This document shows, piece after piece, positions 24,693 through 33,771 of a stretch of DNA of 64,000 bases; position 1 is the stretch's first letter; each line of letters starts with the position of its first letter. The stretch lies in assembly GCF_018598175.1 (NCBI RefSeq), contig NZ_JAHESE010000008.1:15307-79306 (forward strand). Reading direction: 5' to 3'. Made by a program: the position numbers and the translations under genes. This DNA comes from Dawidia cretensis (GTDB taxonomy: Bacteria; Bacteroidota; Bacteroidia; Cytophagales; Cyclobacteriaceae). Under the pieces are notes generated by a model, which saw only the letters and a program-made list of their open reading frames with translations, was not told the origin of the DNA and did no database searches.

Positions 24693-26279
24693 TTACGCCA
24701 GGTCGCGATCGAGAATGAGACGGGTCTCTTCCAGGTCGAGCTCGTATTCCATCTTGCGTAACACCTCGTCGCTGATATTGCCGTCGCGTCGCAGCCGAAT
24801 GATGTCGCGCCGCTCCTTCTCCAACAGCTCCTGCTGAATGCGGTGGAATTCACGAATCTGATCTTCGCTCATGCGGCGCTGGGGTTCGTCCTTACGTAAC
24901 CGCTCGATGCGGATCTCGTATTTCGACTTCACCTGACTGAGTACCTCGTCGCTCAATTCCAGGGCATAGTTTTCTTCGATGTGCTCAATGACCGATGCGG
25001 CAATCGCCAGGCGTGCGCGTTGCTCGTCCTCATAGTCTTTTCCATCGGCCTTGAGGCCAAACACCTTGATCATCGGCCGCAACGTCAGGCCCTGCAATAC
25101 CAGCGTGGAGAAGATCACGCAAAAGGTGAGGAAAATGATCAGGTTGCGATGGGGAAAGGCCACGCCGTTGCCAATCGTTAACGGCAGCGCCAGGGCGGCG
25201 GCCAGCGACACAACGCCACGCATACCAGACCAGGCAATGACGGTGGTCAGGCGCACATCGGGCTTCTCTTCCCGTGCACGGAGTTTTTTGGAAAGCATAC
25301 GCGGAATGTAGGTGCTGGGGTATACCCAGATAATGCGGCCGACGATTACGGCCACGCTAATCACCACGGCATACTTCCACGCCCAGAATGCATAGTCGCC
25401 CATCGACCTGATGATCTCCGGCAGCTGTAAGCCGATCAGAATAAAAATGATACCATTCAGAATAAACAGCACGGTATTCCACGAGCTGTTGGCCTGCATG
25501 CGTGTTTGCTGGGAGAAGATCTCACTGGAGCTGCGTCCTAACATCAATCCGGCTGTTACCACCGACAGTACGCCCGACACGTGCACGGCTTCCGCCAGCA
25601 GGTATGCTACGAAGGGTGCGAGGAATGTCAGTACGGTGTCGTTCGTAGGATTGCTGGGGGTGATGTTGTGGATCCATTTAAAGAGCCATCCCAGTGCAAG
25701 GCCTAACCCAATCCCACCCGCGGCCACCAGCAAAAACTGAAAGCCGGCTTCCCACAGGCTAAACGCGCCCGTGGCGACGGCGACGGTGGCATAGCGATAG
25801 GCGATCAGACCGGTGGCGTCGTTCACCAGGCTTTCACCTTCCAGGATCGTAACCACGCGTTTGGGAATGGCGAGGCCTTTGGTGGCGGCAGTGGCCGCTA
25901 CGGCATCTGGTGGTGAAATAATAGCGCCCAGCACAAAACCTTCCGCCCAGCCAAAGCCGGGGATAAACGTATGCGCTACCCAGGCCACGGCACAGGTGGT
26001 GAAGATCACGCAGCCGATGGCCAGCAGTGTAATGGGTCGCTTGGCCGCTTTAAACTCAGGCCATGAAGTATTCCAGGCAGCGGCAAACAGCACCGGCGGA
26101 AGGAAGATCAGAAACGCCACGTCGGGGTCGAGCGACAGGACCGGCAGTCCGGGCACAAGGCCGATGCCGATGCCGGCGAGCACCAATAGAATAGGATACG
26201 GTACCCGGATCTTATCGGTCACTTCCGCCAGGGCGGTGACGACGGCAAGCAAAATGATGACGGTAGCGATGTTTTGCAT
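24693..26279 (-). CDS. Na+/H+ antiporter, CPA1 (NhaP/YjcE) type
   Basis: A 528-residue membrane protein with about 12 membrane segments in the first 400 residues and a charged C-terminal tail (about 410-528). 'GAIISPPDAVAATAATKGL' has the conserved PDAVA acid thought to bind the cation, and 'ESLVNDATGLIAYR' is the family's second motif with its ND pair. 'AWSGMRGVVSLAAALALPLT' is also typical. CPA1 antiporters exchange Na+ or K+ for H+ and support pH and salt balance. The Glu/Arg-rich C-terminal tail with long helices is probably regulatory. Confidence 0.92.
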   Translation of the reverse strand: MQNIATVIILLAVVTALAEVTDKIRVPYPILLVLAGIGIGLVPGLPVLSLDPDVAFLIFLPPVLFAAAWNTSWPEFKAAKRPITLLAIGCVIFTTCAVAWVAHTFIPGFGWAEGFVLGAIISPPDAVAATAATKGLAIPKRVVTILEGESLVNDATGLIAYRYATVAVATGAFSLWEAGFQFLLVAAGGIGLGLALGWLFKWIHNITPSNPTNDTVLTFLAPFVAYLLAEAVHVSGVLSVVTAGLMLGRSSSEIFSQQTRMQANSSWNTVLFILNGIIFILIGLQLPEIIRSMGDYAFWAWKYAVVISVAVIVGRIIWVYPSTYIPRMLSKKLRAREEKPDVRLTTVIAWSGMRGVVSLAAALALPLTIGNGVAFPHRNLIIFLTFCVIFSTLVLQGLTLRPMIKVFGLKADGKDYEDEQRARLAIAASVIEHIEENYALELSDEVLSQVKSKYEIRIERLRKDEPQRRMSEDQIREFHRIQQELLEKERRDIIRLRRDGNISDEVLRKMEYELDLEETRLILDRDLA

Positions 26280-26378
26280 GCTGGAGAATACGTTTTCTTA
26301 CCGAACTGTCCATCCTACGGTTAAAAACAGCCGTGGAGGGACCAATCCGGTACCTTAGATAAAAAATTTGTATTGAAT

Positions 26379-27302
26379 TTAAAAGCTGAATTTCGACAGA
26401 AATTCTTCCAGCTCGGCTTTTAAGGGTTTTTCTTCACCAATTCCCAGGGTTGCGTTGACCTGGGCGTTTGCCTGAATGTTCAGCTCATGCAGCCGCAGGT
26501 GCTGGTTGATAAAGATAAACTCCAGCGGGGGCACCAGTTCTTTCAGGGCGTCGACGATGTCAAACACCCGCAAGGTGCGGTCTACCAGGTTATAGGTGCC
26601 ACTGGCCAACTGTGTCGATGCCAGGTTGGCCAGGGCATGGGCGACCTTGTCGATGTGTATGAATGTACGCGACTGCTTGCCGTCGCCCTGCACCGTAACA
26701 CGTTTATCGAAGTTGGCCTCGAATACAAATTTATTAATGACCGAATCAAACCGCATGCTTTTGCTATAACCATACACATTGCCGCAGCGCATGATATACG
26801 TGTCCATGCGCGATGCCAGCCGGCGCACGTGCTCTTCGCCACGAATTTTGGAGACGGCATAGAGTGAATGTGGTGCGGGGGCGGCGCTTTCGTCTACCGG
26901 CTGGCCCGTCGACGGGCCATAGATGCCTGTGCTGCTGGTATAGACAAAACGTTTGACGGCACTTTCCTCTACGGCGTATACCAGCTCGGCAGTGCCCCAG
27001 TGGTTCACTTGCTCGTATACATGCGCATCGGTATTGGCCAGCGGTGTAGTGACCTTCGCGGCCAGGTGGTATACGACGTCGACGCCCTTCAACACTTTGC
27101 GCAGCCCGCGTGAATCGAGCAGCTCGCCTTTGACAAACGATACCTTGGAGTGATTCTGTAACCGCAGGCCGAGGAATACATTGTAGTTGGGTCTGCTCAG
27201 GTTGTCGTAAACAATAACTTTCTCAACTTCGGGCTTGGTTATGAGGGCACTGATCAACTCCGTGCCGATATACCCGGCACCGCCGGTAATTAATACTTTC
27301 AT
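26379..27302 (-). CDS. NAD-dependent epimerase/dehydratase
   Basis: A 307-residue short-chain dehydrogenase of the extended type. It starts MKVLITGGAGYIGTELI, with the nucleotide-binding GGAGYIG, and the catalytic YAVSK in 'HSLYAVSKIRGEEHVRRL'. 'YHLAAKVTTPLANTDAHVYE' is the next strand and helix. The family acts on nucleotide sugars, such as UDP-glucose or UDP-galactose, for surface polysaccharides; the actual sugar cannot be told. The start at 27302 is set by the Rossmann motif. It is 26 bases after cysH on the same strand. Confidence 0.88.
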   Translation of the reverse strand: MKVLITGGAGYIGTELISALITKPEVEKVIVYDNLSRPNYNVFLGLRLQNHSKVSFVKGELLDSRGLRKVLKGVDVVYHLAAKVTTPLANTDAHVYEQVNHWGTAELVYAVEESAVKRFVYTSSTGIYGPSTGQPVDESAAPAPHSLYAVSKIRGEEHVRRLASRMDTYIMRCGNVYGYSKSMRFDSVINKFVFEANFDKRVTVQGDGKQSRTFIHIDKVAHALANLASTQLASGTYNLVDRTLRVFDIVDALKELVPPLEFIFINQHLRLHELNIQANAQVNATLGIGEEKPLKAELEEFLSKFSF

Positions 27303-27328
27303 TAGGCTAGATACTGTGGTGATAGAGG

Positions 27329-27985
27329 TTATTTGCTGATCAGGTCTGTGTGCAGGCCGCATTCTACTTTGTTCATGCCGAACCAACGCGCCTCGCGCTC
27401 CTGCATTTCAGGATCTAATTTACGGGTACAAGGCTCACACCCAATGCTGACATATCCTTTTTCTTCCAGGGGGTGTTTGGGCAGCTTGTGTTCTTTCTGA
27501 TACTGCCAGATCATCTTGGCATTCCAGTCCAGCATGGGATGGAAGCGTACACAACCGTGCCTGGCGGGCTGCTCTACTTTCATTGCGGCACGCACCGCAC
27601 TTTGGTCGGCACGTACGCCGTTAATCCACACATCGTGTGCCATCAGGATGGCGTCTGTGGGCTGAGTCTTGTTGAGGTAGCAGCAATGATCCGGATCAGA
27701 GGTAAAGAGCAGGCGCCCTTCGGAGTCGCGCTGCATGAACTTGGGCACGTCGGACTTCAAGTCAACGATGTTGAGGCCGAACTGCTCGCCGATGTAGTCA
27801 CGAAACGATACCGTTTCGGGGAAATGGAAGCCGGTGTTAATGAAATAAACCGGTATGTTTTTATCGATGCGGCTCAGAATGTGCAGCAGCACGAGGCTGT
27901 GCGACTGAAACGATGATGTGGTGAACAACTTCTTTCCGTCTGCCTGATACGCCTCGATCCTGGTTTTTATATCCTCAAAGTTCAT
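27329..27985 (-). CDS. cysH: Phosphoadenylyl-/adenylyl-sulfate reductase
   Basis: A 218-residue reductase of assimilatory sulfate reduction. 'YFINTGFHFPETVSFRDYIG' binds sulfate-nucleotide and 'GCEPCTRKLDPEMQEREARW' and 'ECGLHTD' form the C-terminal catalytic part with the ECGLH motif. Two extra cysteine pairs (Cys-Cys in 'DHCCYLNK' and CEPC) suggest the APS-type, iron-sulfur form. It reduces APS or PAPS to sulfite with thioredoxin. No other sulfate genes are adjacent. The upstream gap holds a possible small divergent gene at 28110. Confidence 0.92.
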   Translation of the reverse strand: MNFEDIKTRIEAYQADGKKLFTTSSFQSHSLVLLHILSRIDKNIPVYFINTGFHFPETVSFRDYIGEQFGLNIVDLKSDVPKFMQRDSEGRLLFTSDPDHCCYLNKTQPTDAILMAHDVWINGVRADQSAVRAAMKVEQPARHGCVRFHPMLDWNAKMIWQYQKEHKLPKHPLEEKGYVSIGCEPCTRKLDPEMQEREARWFGMNKVECGLHTDLISK

Positions 27986-28109
27986 GGCATTCTATCCGTT
28001 CAAATAATCCATTTAACTATTTAACAATCAATTCATCAACTGAATAGTAGTGAATAAAAGCTTCATGATTATATTCACTGTCAGTTACGAACCCTAACCC
28101 CCACGCGTC

Positions 28110-28262
28110 TTGAATTCGAAATATCGTGTTCTTTTGGCACTATTGCTCAGTTTACTGGCAATTTGTGGCCAGGCTGTATTTGGTCAAACCATCAATCCCA
28201 CCCAAATAGTTCATCCTGACACCGCGCATCATGTCGCGCATACACTTCCCTCGCAGCCCTAA
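28110..28262 (+). CDS. Possible small secreted peptide (TTG start)
   Basis: A 50-residue frame with a TTG start: (M)NSKYRVLLALLLSLLAIC, GQAVFGQ, then a 24-residue Thr/His/Pro-rich end (HPDTAHHVAHTLPSQP). The first 25 residues look like a signal peptide with a cleavage site after VFG. A stop in frame 13 bases upstream limits other starts. It lies divergent from cysH in an otherwise gene-free 438-base gap (27986-28423), and nothing else in the gap looks coding. It could be a signal-like leftover of a larger gene. Confidence 0.35.
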   Translation: MNSKYRVLLALLLSLLAICGQAVFGQTINPTQIVHPDTAHHVAHTLPSQP

Positions 28263-28423
28263 CAAGTGATCGCTTCGCGGGCGGGAGACCGCTTACGTCT
28301 GTGCTTGTTTACAAGCAATAGGGTATACTATAAAGTGCTACAGGAAGCGCGTAGCCAGGGCGATAGGGTATGTTTTACACATCCGATTGAACCATTCTTC
28401 GGGAATCCTGTTTACCTTTACGC

Positions 28424-28834
28424 ATGAAGATAAAGGTATCGCGCAAAGAACACTTTAACGCAGCACACCGTCTTTTCAACGCGGCCTGGTCAGATGAACA
28501 AAATCAACGGGTCTTCGGCAAATGCAACAACCCGAACTATCACGGTCATAACTACGAGCTGGTAGTAAGCCTGGTGGGTGAGCCCGACCCTGACACCGGT
28601 TACGTATATGACCTGAAAGAGCTGAGCGACCTGATCCAGGAACATGTGCTGCGCAAGTTTGATCACCGCAACCTCAACCTGGACCTAGCCGAGTTTAAGG
28701 GCGTTAATCCCACCGCTGAAAATATTGCCCTCGTTATCTGGAAGATTCTGCGTGCCCAAATAGATTCTAAATTTGATCTGAAAATTACCTTGTATGAGAC
28801 CGAACGAAACTTCGTTGAATTCCCAGCCGAATAA
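28424..28834 (+). CDS. queD: 6-carboxy/6-pyruvoyl-tetrahydropterin synthase family
   Basis: A 136-residue protein of the QueD/PTPS family. 'HFNAAHRLFN' carries one zinc His, 'NYHGHNYEL' the other two (HGHNY), and 'CNNPNYHGHNY' holds the catalytic Cys. 'KFDHRNLNLDLAEF' has the conserved Asp-His. It either makes 6-carboxytetrahydropterin for queuosine or tetrahydropterins. Its last 41 bases overlap the folE start in another frame, so the two are coupled: FolE would supply its dihydroneopterin triphosphate substrate. Confidence 0.9.
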   Translation: MKIKVSRKEHFNAAHRLFNAAWSDEQNQRVFGKCNNPNYHGHNYELVVSLVGEPDPDTGYVYDLKELSDLIQEHVLRKFDHRNLNLDLAEFKGVNPTAENIALVIWKILRAQIDSKFDLKITLYETERNFVEFPAE

Positions 28835-29486
28835 GGCAGGCGACGACGACATTGGCGACGACCACGTGGCATCTTCTTCTTTTGAAACGCCGATGCGCGC
28901 CGATGCCTTCGACCTGGACGACGAAGAGAAGATCGGGCGTATCGAAGAACACTTCCGCGAGATCATGAACATCCTCGGCCTCGACCTGACTGACGACAGC
29001 CTGCAAGGCACGCCGCGTCGCGTCGCCAAGATGTATGTCAAAGAGGTCTTTGCCGGTCTCAACCCCAAGAACCGACCGCATGCCCGGCTCTTTGAAAACA
29101 AGTATAACTACGACCAAATGCTGGTCGAAAAAGATATTACATTCTACTCGCACTGCGAGCATCACTTTGTGCCCATTTATGGCAAGGCTCATGTGGCCTA
29201 CTTCTCGCAAGGCAAAGTGATCGGACTCTCGAAGATCAACCGTATTGTGCAATACTTTTCCAAGCGGCCACAGGTGCAGGAGCGCTTAACGGTACAGATC
29301 GGCAAGGAGATCGAGCGTGTGCTGCACACCCAGGATGTGGGCGTGGTGATCGATGCCAACCACATGTGTGTGGCTTCCCGGGGCGTGGGCGACACCAACA
29401 GCAAGACCGGCACGGCCTACTTTTCGGGCAAATTCAAGGACGAAAACATAAAAAGAGAGTTTCTAAATTACATTAATAGCAAGTGA
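28794..29486 (+). CDS. folE: GTP cyclohydrolase I
   Basis: A 230-residue FolE. The zinc site is formed by 'FYSHCEHHFVPIYGKAHVAY' (Cys and His) and 'NHMCVASRGVGDTNS', with 'GTPRRVAKMYV' at the substrate end and 'RLTVQIGKEI' in the core. It converts GTP to 7,8-dihydroneopterin triphosphate for folate and queuosine. Residues 1-40 are an unusual acidic, Ser/Asp-rich extension ('KAGDDDIGDDHVASSSF'). The start overlaps queD by 41 bases; a later Met (MRADAF, 28893) would remove most of the extension. Confidence 0.93.
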   Translation: MRPNETSLNSQPNKAGDDDIGDDHVASSSFETPMRADAFDLDDEEKIGRIEEHFREIMNILGLDLTDDSLQGTPRRVAKMYVKEVFAGLNPKNRPHARLFENKYNYDQMLVEKDITFYSHCEHHFVPIYGKAHVAYFSQGKVIGLSKINRIVQYFSKRPQVQERLTVQIGKEIERVLHTQDVGVVIDANHMCVASRGVGDTNSKTGTAYFSGKFKDENIKREFLNYINSK

Positions 29487-29572
29487 TCGCACCCCGATTA
29501 TTCGGGTAACATGCACGTCATAATAAATAAATGGCTAATTTGGCACCGCAAACCAGATCGGCTATTTGGCTT

Positions 29573-30091
29573 ATGTCCCTTGAACAAGACATCCATCAAA
29601 AGGACTTCCGAAGCGAATATCACAAGGCTGTTCTTAATTTGATGTATACTCATAACTACCTGTTGGACGGTATGAATGGCGTGTTCAAAAAACATGACAT
29701 CACCCGGCAGCAGTACAACGTACTGCGTATCCTGCGCGGCCAACATCCCGGGCATGCATCGATCAACCTCATCAAAGACCGGATGATCGACAAGATGCCC
29801 GACACCTCCCGCATTGTTGAACGCCTCCGCCTGAAGGGATATCTTACACGTGTATACTGTGCCACGGACAAGCGTAGCGTAGAGGTGACGATCACGCAGG
29901 AAGGCCTCGATGCGCTGACGCGAATGCAGGACGAGGTCATCGCCATCGAAAATCTGTTGAACACTCTTACCGAAGACGAAACCCGTCAACTGAATATGTT
30001 GTTAGAGAAGGCGCGGACCCCTAATACACCTCCGCAAACGAGTGCAGCAGCCTCTGATGCCCCCTCTGACAAGAAAATATTATTACTTTAG
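29573..30091 (+). CDS. MarR-family transcriptional regulator
   Basis: A 172-residue winged-helix regulator. 'EYHKAVLNLMYTHNYLLDGM' is the dimerisation helix, 'DITRQQYNVLRILRGQHPGH' begins the DNA-binding part, 'DKMPDTSRIVERLRLKGYLT' is the recognition helix, and 'CATDKRSVEVTITQEGLDAL' is the wing. The C-terminal 25 residues are Pro/Ala/Ser-rich. The ATG at 29573 fits the usual N terminus; one 14 codons upstream (29531) is possible. It lies 25 bases before the aconitase gene on the same strand, so it might control it or be co-transcribed; the ligand is unknown. Confidence 0.85.
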   Translation: MSLEQDIHQKDFRSEYHKAVLNLMYTHNYLLDGMNGVFKKHDITRQQYNVLRILRGQHPGHASINLIKDRMIDKMPDTSRIVERLRLKGYLTRVYCATDKRSVEVTITQEGLDALTRMQDEVIAIENLLNTLTEDETRQLNMLLEKARTPNTPPQTSAAASDAPSDKKILLL

Positions 30092-30116
30092 CGTCTCTTT
30101 TTAACCTTTTAACAAT

Positions 30117-32786
30117 ATGGTATTCGATTTAGACATGATCAAAGCCTTGTACGACAAGATGCCTTCGCGCATTACCAAGGCCCGAAAAGTTGTAAACCGC
30201 CCGCTCACCCTCTCCGAAAAGATACTCTACTCCCACCTTCACGACGATCAAAAGTTGGAAAATTTCGGACGGGGCAAGTCGTACGTAGACTTTGCGCCAG
30301 ACCGTGTAGCCATGCAAGATGCCACCGCCCAAATGGCACTGTTGCAATTTATGTCTGCCGGCCGGCCAAAAGTAGCGGTTCCCTCCACGGTACACTGTGA
30401 TCACCTAATCGTCGCGAAAACAGGCGCGGCAGAAGACCTTACTATTGCTAATACTGAAAGCGCGGAAGTATTCAATTTCCTTTCGTCTGTCTCTACTAAA
30501 TATGGCATCGGCTTTTGGCGGCCGGGCGCGGGTATCATTCACCAGGTGGTATTGGAAAACTATGCCTTCCCGGGCGGTATGATGATCGGTACCGACTCTC
30601 ACACGGTAAACGCCGGCGGCCTTGGCATGGTGGCGATCGGTGTAGGCGGTGCGGATGCCGTAGACGTTATGTCGGGCATGGCCTGGGAATTGAAATTCCC
30701 CAAGCTGATCGGTATAAAACTGACCGGTAAACTGAGCGGCTGGGCTTCTGCCAAAGATATTATTCTGAAAGTGGCCGGTATCCTGACCGTAAAAGGCGGT
30801 ACGGGTGCGATCGTCGAGTACTTCGGCGAAGGCGCCACATCCCTGAGCTGTACGGGTAAAGGTACAATCTGTAACATGGGTGCTGAGATCGGTGCTACGA
30901 CGTCTACGTTCGGATACGACGAGTCGATGGAGCGCTACCTCATCTCTACCGGCCGTTCTGAAGTCGCCAAACTGGCCAATAAAGTAAAAGAACACCTCAC
31001 TGCCGACGCAGAAGTATATGCCAACCCTGAGCAATACTTCGACCAGGTGGTAGAGATCAACCTGTCGGAGCTTGAGCCGCACCTTAACGGTCCGTTTACG
31101 CCCGACCTGGCTACCCCCATTTCGAAGATCAAAGAAGAAGCAGCCAAGAACGGCTGGCCTACCAAAGTAGAAGTAGGTCTGATCGGTTCTTGTACCAACT
31201 CTTCGTATGAAGATATTTCCCGCGCGGCCAGCCTGGCCCGTCAGGTGGCGGCCAAAGGCCTGAGGACGAAAGCTGAGTTCACCATCACACCGGGTTCGGA
31301 AGTGGTACGCTATACCATCGACCGCGATGGCTTTATCGATGCCTTCGACAAGATCGGCGCCAAAGTATTTGCTAACGCCTGTGGTCCTTGCATCGGCATG
31401 TGGAACCGCGTGGGTGCGGAGAAAAAAGAGAAGAACACGATCGTTCACTCCTTCAACCGTAACTTCCAGTCGCGTAACGACGGCAACCCCAACACGTTTG
31501 CGTTCGTAGCGTCGCCCGAGCTGACAACGGCACTGGCCATTGCCGGTGACCTGACCTTTAACCCGGCTACCGATTACCTCACCAACGAGCGTGGCGAGCA
31601 AGTGAAGCTGGACCCTCCTACCGGTGACGAGCTGCCGAAGAGAGGCTTCGACGCAGAAGATCCGGGCTTTACCGCGCCGGCAAAAGACGGCAGCAAAGTA
31701 GTAGTGAAAGTAAGCGATACGTCTGATCGCCTGCAGCTGCTGGCTCCGTTCAAGGCTTGGGAAGGTACCGACCTGAAAGGTCTGCGCCTGCTGATCAAAG
31801 CAAAAGGCAAGTGTACAACCGACCACATCTCGATGGCCGGCAAGTGGCTGAAATACCGCGGTCACCTCGACAACATCTCGAACAACTTGCTGATCGGCGC
31901 TACCAATTTCTACAACGAGAAGACTAACAGCGTGAAGAACGCCCTCACTGGTTCTTACGACGAAGTACCCAACGTACAACGTGCTTACAAAGCACAAGGC
32001 CTGGGCTCGATCGTAGTCGGCGACGAAAACTATGGCGAAGGCTCATCCCGCGAGCACGCTGCCATGGAGCCGCGCCACCTGGGCGTGCGCGCCATCCTGG
32101 TGAAGTCGTTTGCCCGTATCCACGAAACCAACCTGAAGAAGCAAGGTATGCTTGGACTTACCTTCGCGAACAAGGAAGACTATAACAAGATCAAGGAAGA
32201 CGACACGTTCGATATCGTGGGTCTGACGTCGTTTGCTCCGGAGGTGCCGCTCACGCTGGTGATCCGTCACAGCGATGGCACCGAAGAGTCGATCCAGGTG
32301 AACCATACCTACAACGCCGGCCAGATCGAGTGGTTCAAAGCTGGTTCAGCCCTGAACCTGATGGCGGCGAAGTTTGCGAAAGAAGCAAAGACTGCGGCTC
32401 CGAAAAAAGCGGCAGCTCCTGCGAAGAAGGCAGCTCCTGCGAAAGCGGTAAAAGCCGTTGCCAAAGTGGTAAAAGGCGTAAAGAAAGTTGTTAAGACTGT
32501 CGCTAAGGTTGTGAAGGGTGTAGTGAAGGCTGCGCCTAAAAAGGCCGTCAAGACGGTAGCGAAGAAAGCTGCACCGAAGAAAGCGGTGAAAGCCGTTGCC
32601 AAAAAGGTAGCGAAAAAGGCCGCGCCGAAGAAGGCGGTAAAGGCCGTTGCTAAGAAGGTGGTGAAGAAAACCGCTCCTAAAAAAGTGGTAAAGAAAGTAG
32701 CCCCGAAAAAAGTAGTCGCTAAAAAGGCTGTTAAAAGCGCCCCAAAAAAAGCGGCTAAGAAAGTAGCGAAGAAGAAGAAGCGGTAA
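30117..32786 (+). CDS. acn: Aconitate hydratase with histone H1-like C-terminal tail
   Basis: An 889-residue protein. Residues 1 to about 757 are a complete aconitase of the mitochondrial type: '[20 protein letters not shown]', '[20 protein letters not shown]', the cluster cysteines in '[13 protein letters not shown]' and '[10 protein letters not shown]', and '[20 protein letters not shown]' in the swivel domain. It converts citrate to isocitrate with a 4Fe-4S cluster. From residue 758 (base 32388) follow 132 residues made only of Lys, Ala, Val, Pro, Thr, Gly, Ser and Arg, in [12 protein letters not shown]-type repeats, like the tail of histone H1. Usual bacterial aconitases end near 755. The frame is continuous with no stop or shift. 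A role in binding DNA or RNA is plausible but not shown. Confidence 0.95.
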   Translation: MVFDLDMIKALYDKMPSRITKARKVVNRPLTLSEKILYSHLHDDQKLENFGRGKSYVDFAPDRVAMQDATAQMALLQFMSAGRPKVAVPSTVHCDHLIVAKTGAAEDLTIANTESAEVFNFLSSVSTKYGIGFWRPGAGIIHQVVLENYAFPGGMMIGTDSHTVNAGGLGMVAIGVGGADAVDVMSGMAWELKFPKLIGIKLTGKLSGWASAKDIILKVAGILTVKGGTGAIVEYFGEGATSLSCTGKGTICNMGAEIGATTSTFGYDESMERYLISTGRSEVAKLANKVKEHLTADAEVYANPEQYFDQVVEINLSELEPHLNGPFTPDLATPISKIKEEAAKNGWPTKVEVGLIGSCTNSSYEDISRAASLARQVAAKGLRTKAEFTITPGSEVVRYTIDRDGFIDAFDKIGAKVFANACGPCIGMWNRVGAEKKEKNTIVHSFNRNFQSRNDGNPNTFAFVASPELTTALAIAGDLTFNPATDYLTNERGEQVKLDPPTGDELPKRGFDAEDPGFTAPAKDGSKVVVKVSDTSDRLQLLAPFKAWEGTDLKGLRLLIKAKGKCTTDHISMAGKWLKYRGHLDNISNNLLIGATNFYNEKTNSVKNALTGSYDEVPNVQRAYKAQGLGSIVVGDENYGEGSSREHAAMEPRHLGVRAILVKSFARIHETNLKKQGMLGLTFANKEDYNKIKEDDTFDIVGLTSFAPEVPLTLVIRHSDGTEESIQVNHTYNAGQIEWFKAGSALNLMAAKFAKEAKTAAPKKAAAPAKKAAPAKAVKAVAKVVKGVKKVVKTVAKVVKGVVKAAPKKAVKTVAKKAAPKKAVKAVAKKVAKKAAPKKAVKAVAKKVVKKTAPKKVVKKVAPKKVVAKKAVKSAPKKAAKKVAKKKKR
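32388..32783 (+). repeat. KA(A/P/V)-rich repetitive coding tail
   Basis: 132 codons of low-complexity sequence with repeated segments such as [13 protein letters not shown] (residues about 818-830 and 837-849 of the protein) and VKKxAPKKVV. The DNA repeats are imperfect, with varied codons, so the amino acid pattern is kept more than the bases. Confidence 0.85.
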
Positions 32787-32807
32787 TCCCGTTTATCCTT
32801 TTGATAT

Positions 32808-32838
32808 GAAGCGGCTGTCCCACCAGGGCAGTCGCTTT
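32808..32838 (+). terminator. Terminator of the aconitase gene
   Basis: AAGCGGCTGTCCC and GGGCAGTCGCTTTT form an imperfect hairpin with an ACCA loop and a T-run, 21 bases after the stop. Confidence 0.7.
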
Positions 32839-32946
32839 TGTTTTATAGACACTTCTTGAAAAGATCATTTAGGATACTAATCTTACGTAGACAACCCTTT
32901 GTGCAAGGGATTTATTTTCTTTATCGTGTATACTATAGTTGACCCT

Positions 32947-33768
32947 ATGCCATTCCGTATCTTCTCCTTCCTGCTTTTGCTGATCATTCCCACGGCGTGT
33001 AACCTCTTTGCTCCCGGCATCGAACAAACGTGGCACATCGTCAAGATGGAGCTAGCAGAAAACGATCATGAAAGCGAGACGATCTACTACGATGCGTTCC
33101 TTTCCTTCTATGACGACGGCAGCACGTCGTTCTTCAACAAGTACGAGCACGAAGACGAAGAGCCTACGGTTGCGCATCAACCGCTTTACCGCGCGGGCCA
33201 ATGGCGTCGCCACGGCAAGGAGCTTGTCATTACGTTGAGGAACACTGAGAACAGTACAAAATTTATGATCAACAGTATAGACAGTAAGTGGCTGGTGCTC
33301 GAGATCGTCGACGGACCGAAAGAGACACTCGGCACGATCTTAAAATGCCAGGTTTCCGAGGAGTATAAAAGTAAATCGTTCGACCTGCTGGCGCCGCAAT
33401 CTAACCAGTGGCGGACAAAGCCCGATCATAAGGAGGCCCGGGCCGAGCTCAATACACGTGTATTGGCCCATGTAGATTTCCTCCTTTCCTACTTTCAAAT
33501 GATCAACGACAATGACCAGGGTTACTTCGAGCCACGCGTTCTGCAGACGCCGTTCCAGTTCTTCTCCAACGGTATCGGTCTGCGCGATGACTTTGAGAAA
33601 GACGAGCCGTGGGTATCTGGTTTCTACGACGACGATAATGCCGAGCAAGGGGGCAAAATGTTGATCAACGGACTGCGAAGCATCGAGGACTATCCGGGTG
33701 GCGGCAAGAACTTTACAGAAGGGTATCAGAAGGCCCTGCTGTTGATTAAAGAATACCTGGAGAAATAA
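32947..33768 (+). CDS. Hypothetical lipoprotein
   Basis: A 273-residue protein starting MPFRIFSFLLLLIIPTAC, a signal with lipobox IPTAC. The N-terminal half ('TWHIVKMELAENDHESETIY' onward, then 'AGQWRRHGKELVITLRN') resembles a lipocalin-like or DUF-type small-barrel pattern seen in Bacteroidota; the C-terminal half has 'LLSYFQMINDNDQGYFEPRV'. No function is recognised. An ATG 16 codons upstream (32899) is possible but would disrupt the signal. It converges on the PepSY gene with 3 bases between. Confidence 0.65.
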   Translation: MPFRIFSFLLLLIIPTACNLFAPGIEQTWHIVKMELAENDHESETIYYDAFLSFYDDGSTSFFNKYEHEDEEPTVAHQPLYRAGQWRRHGKELVITLRNTENSTKFMINSIDSKWLVLEIVDGPKETLGTILKCQVSEEYKSKSFDLLAPQSNQWRTKPDHKEARAELNTRVLAHVDFLLSYFQMINDNDQGYFEPRVLQTPFQFFSNGIGLRDDFEKDEPWVSGFYDDDNAEQGGKMLINGLRSIEDYPGGGKNFTEGYQKALLLIKEYLEK

Positions 33769-33771
33769 ACG

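Noticed and set aside
27986-28109. Possible SAM or similar riboswitch before cysH
   Set aside because: No conserved stems of known sulfur-related riboswitches could be drawn in the AT-rich leader.
30405-31997. 530-residue minus-strand frame opposite the aconitase gene
   Set aside because: Its length comes from strong codon bias on the aconitase strand; the residues show no family pattern.
32388-32786. Tail of aconitase as a separate histone-like gene
   Set aside because: There is no stop, start or promoter before it; the frame is continuous with the enzyme.
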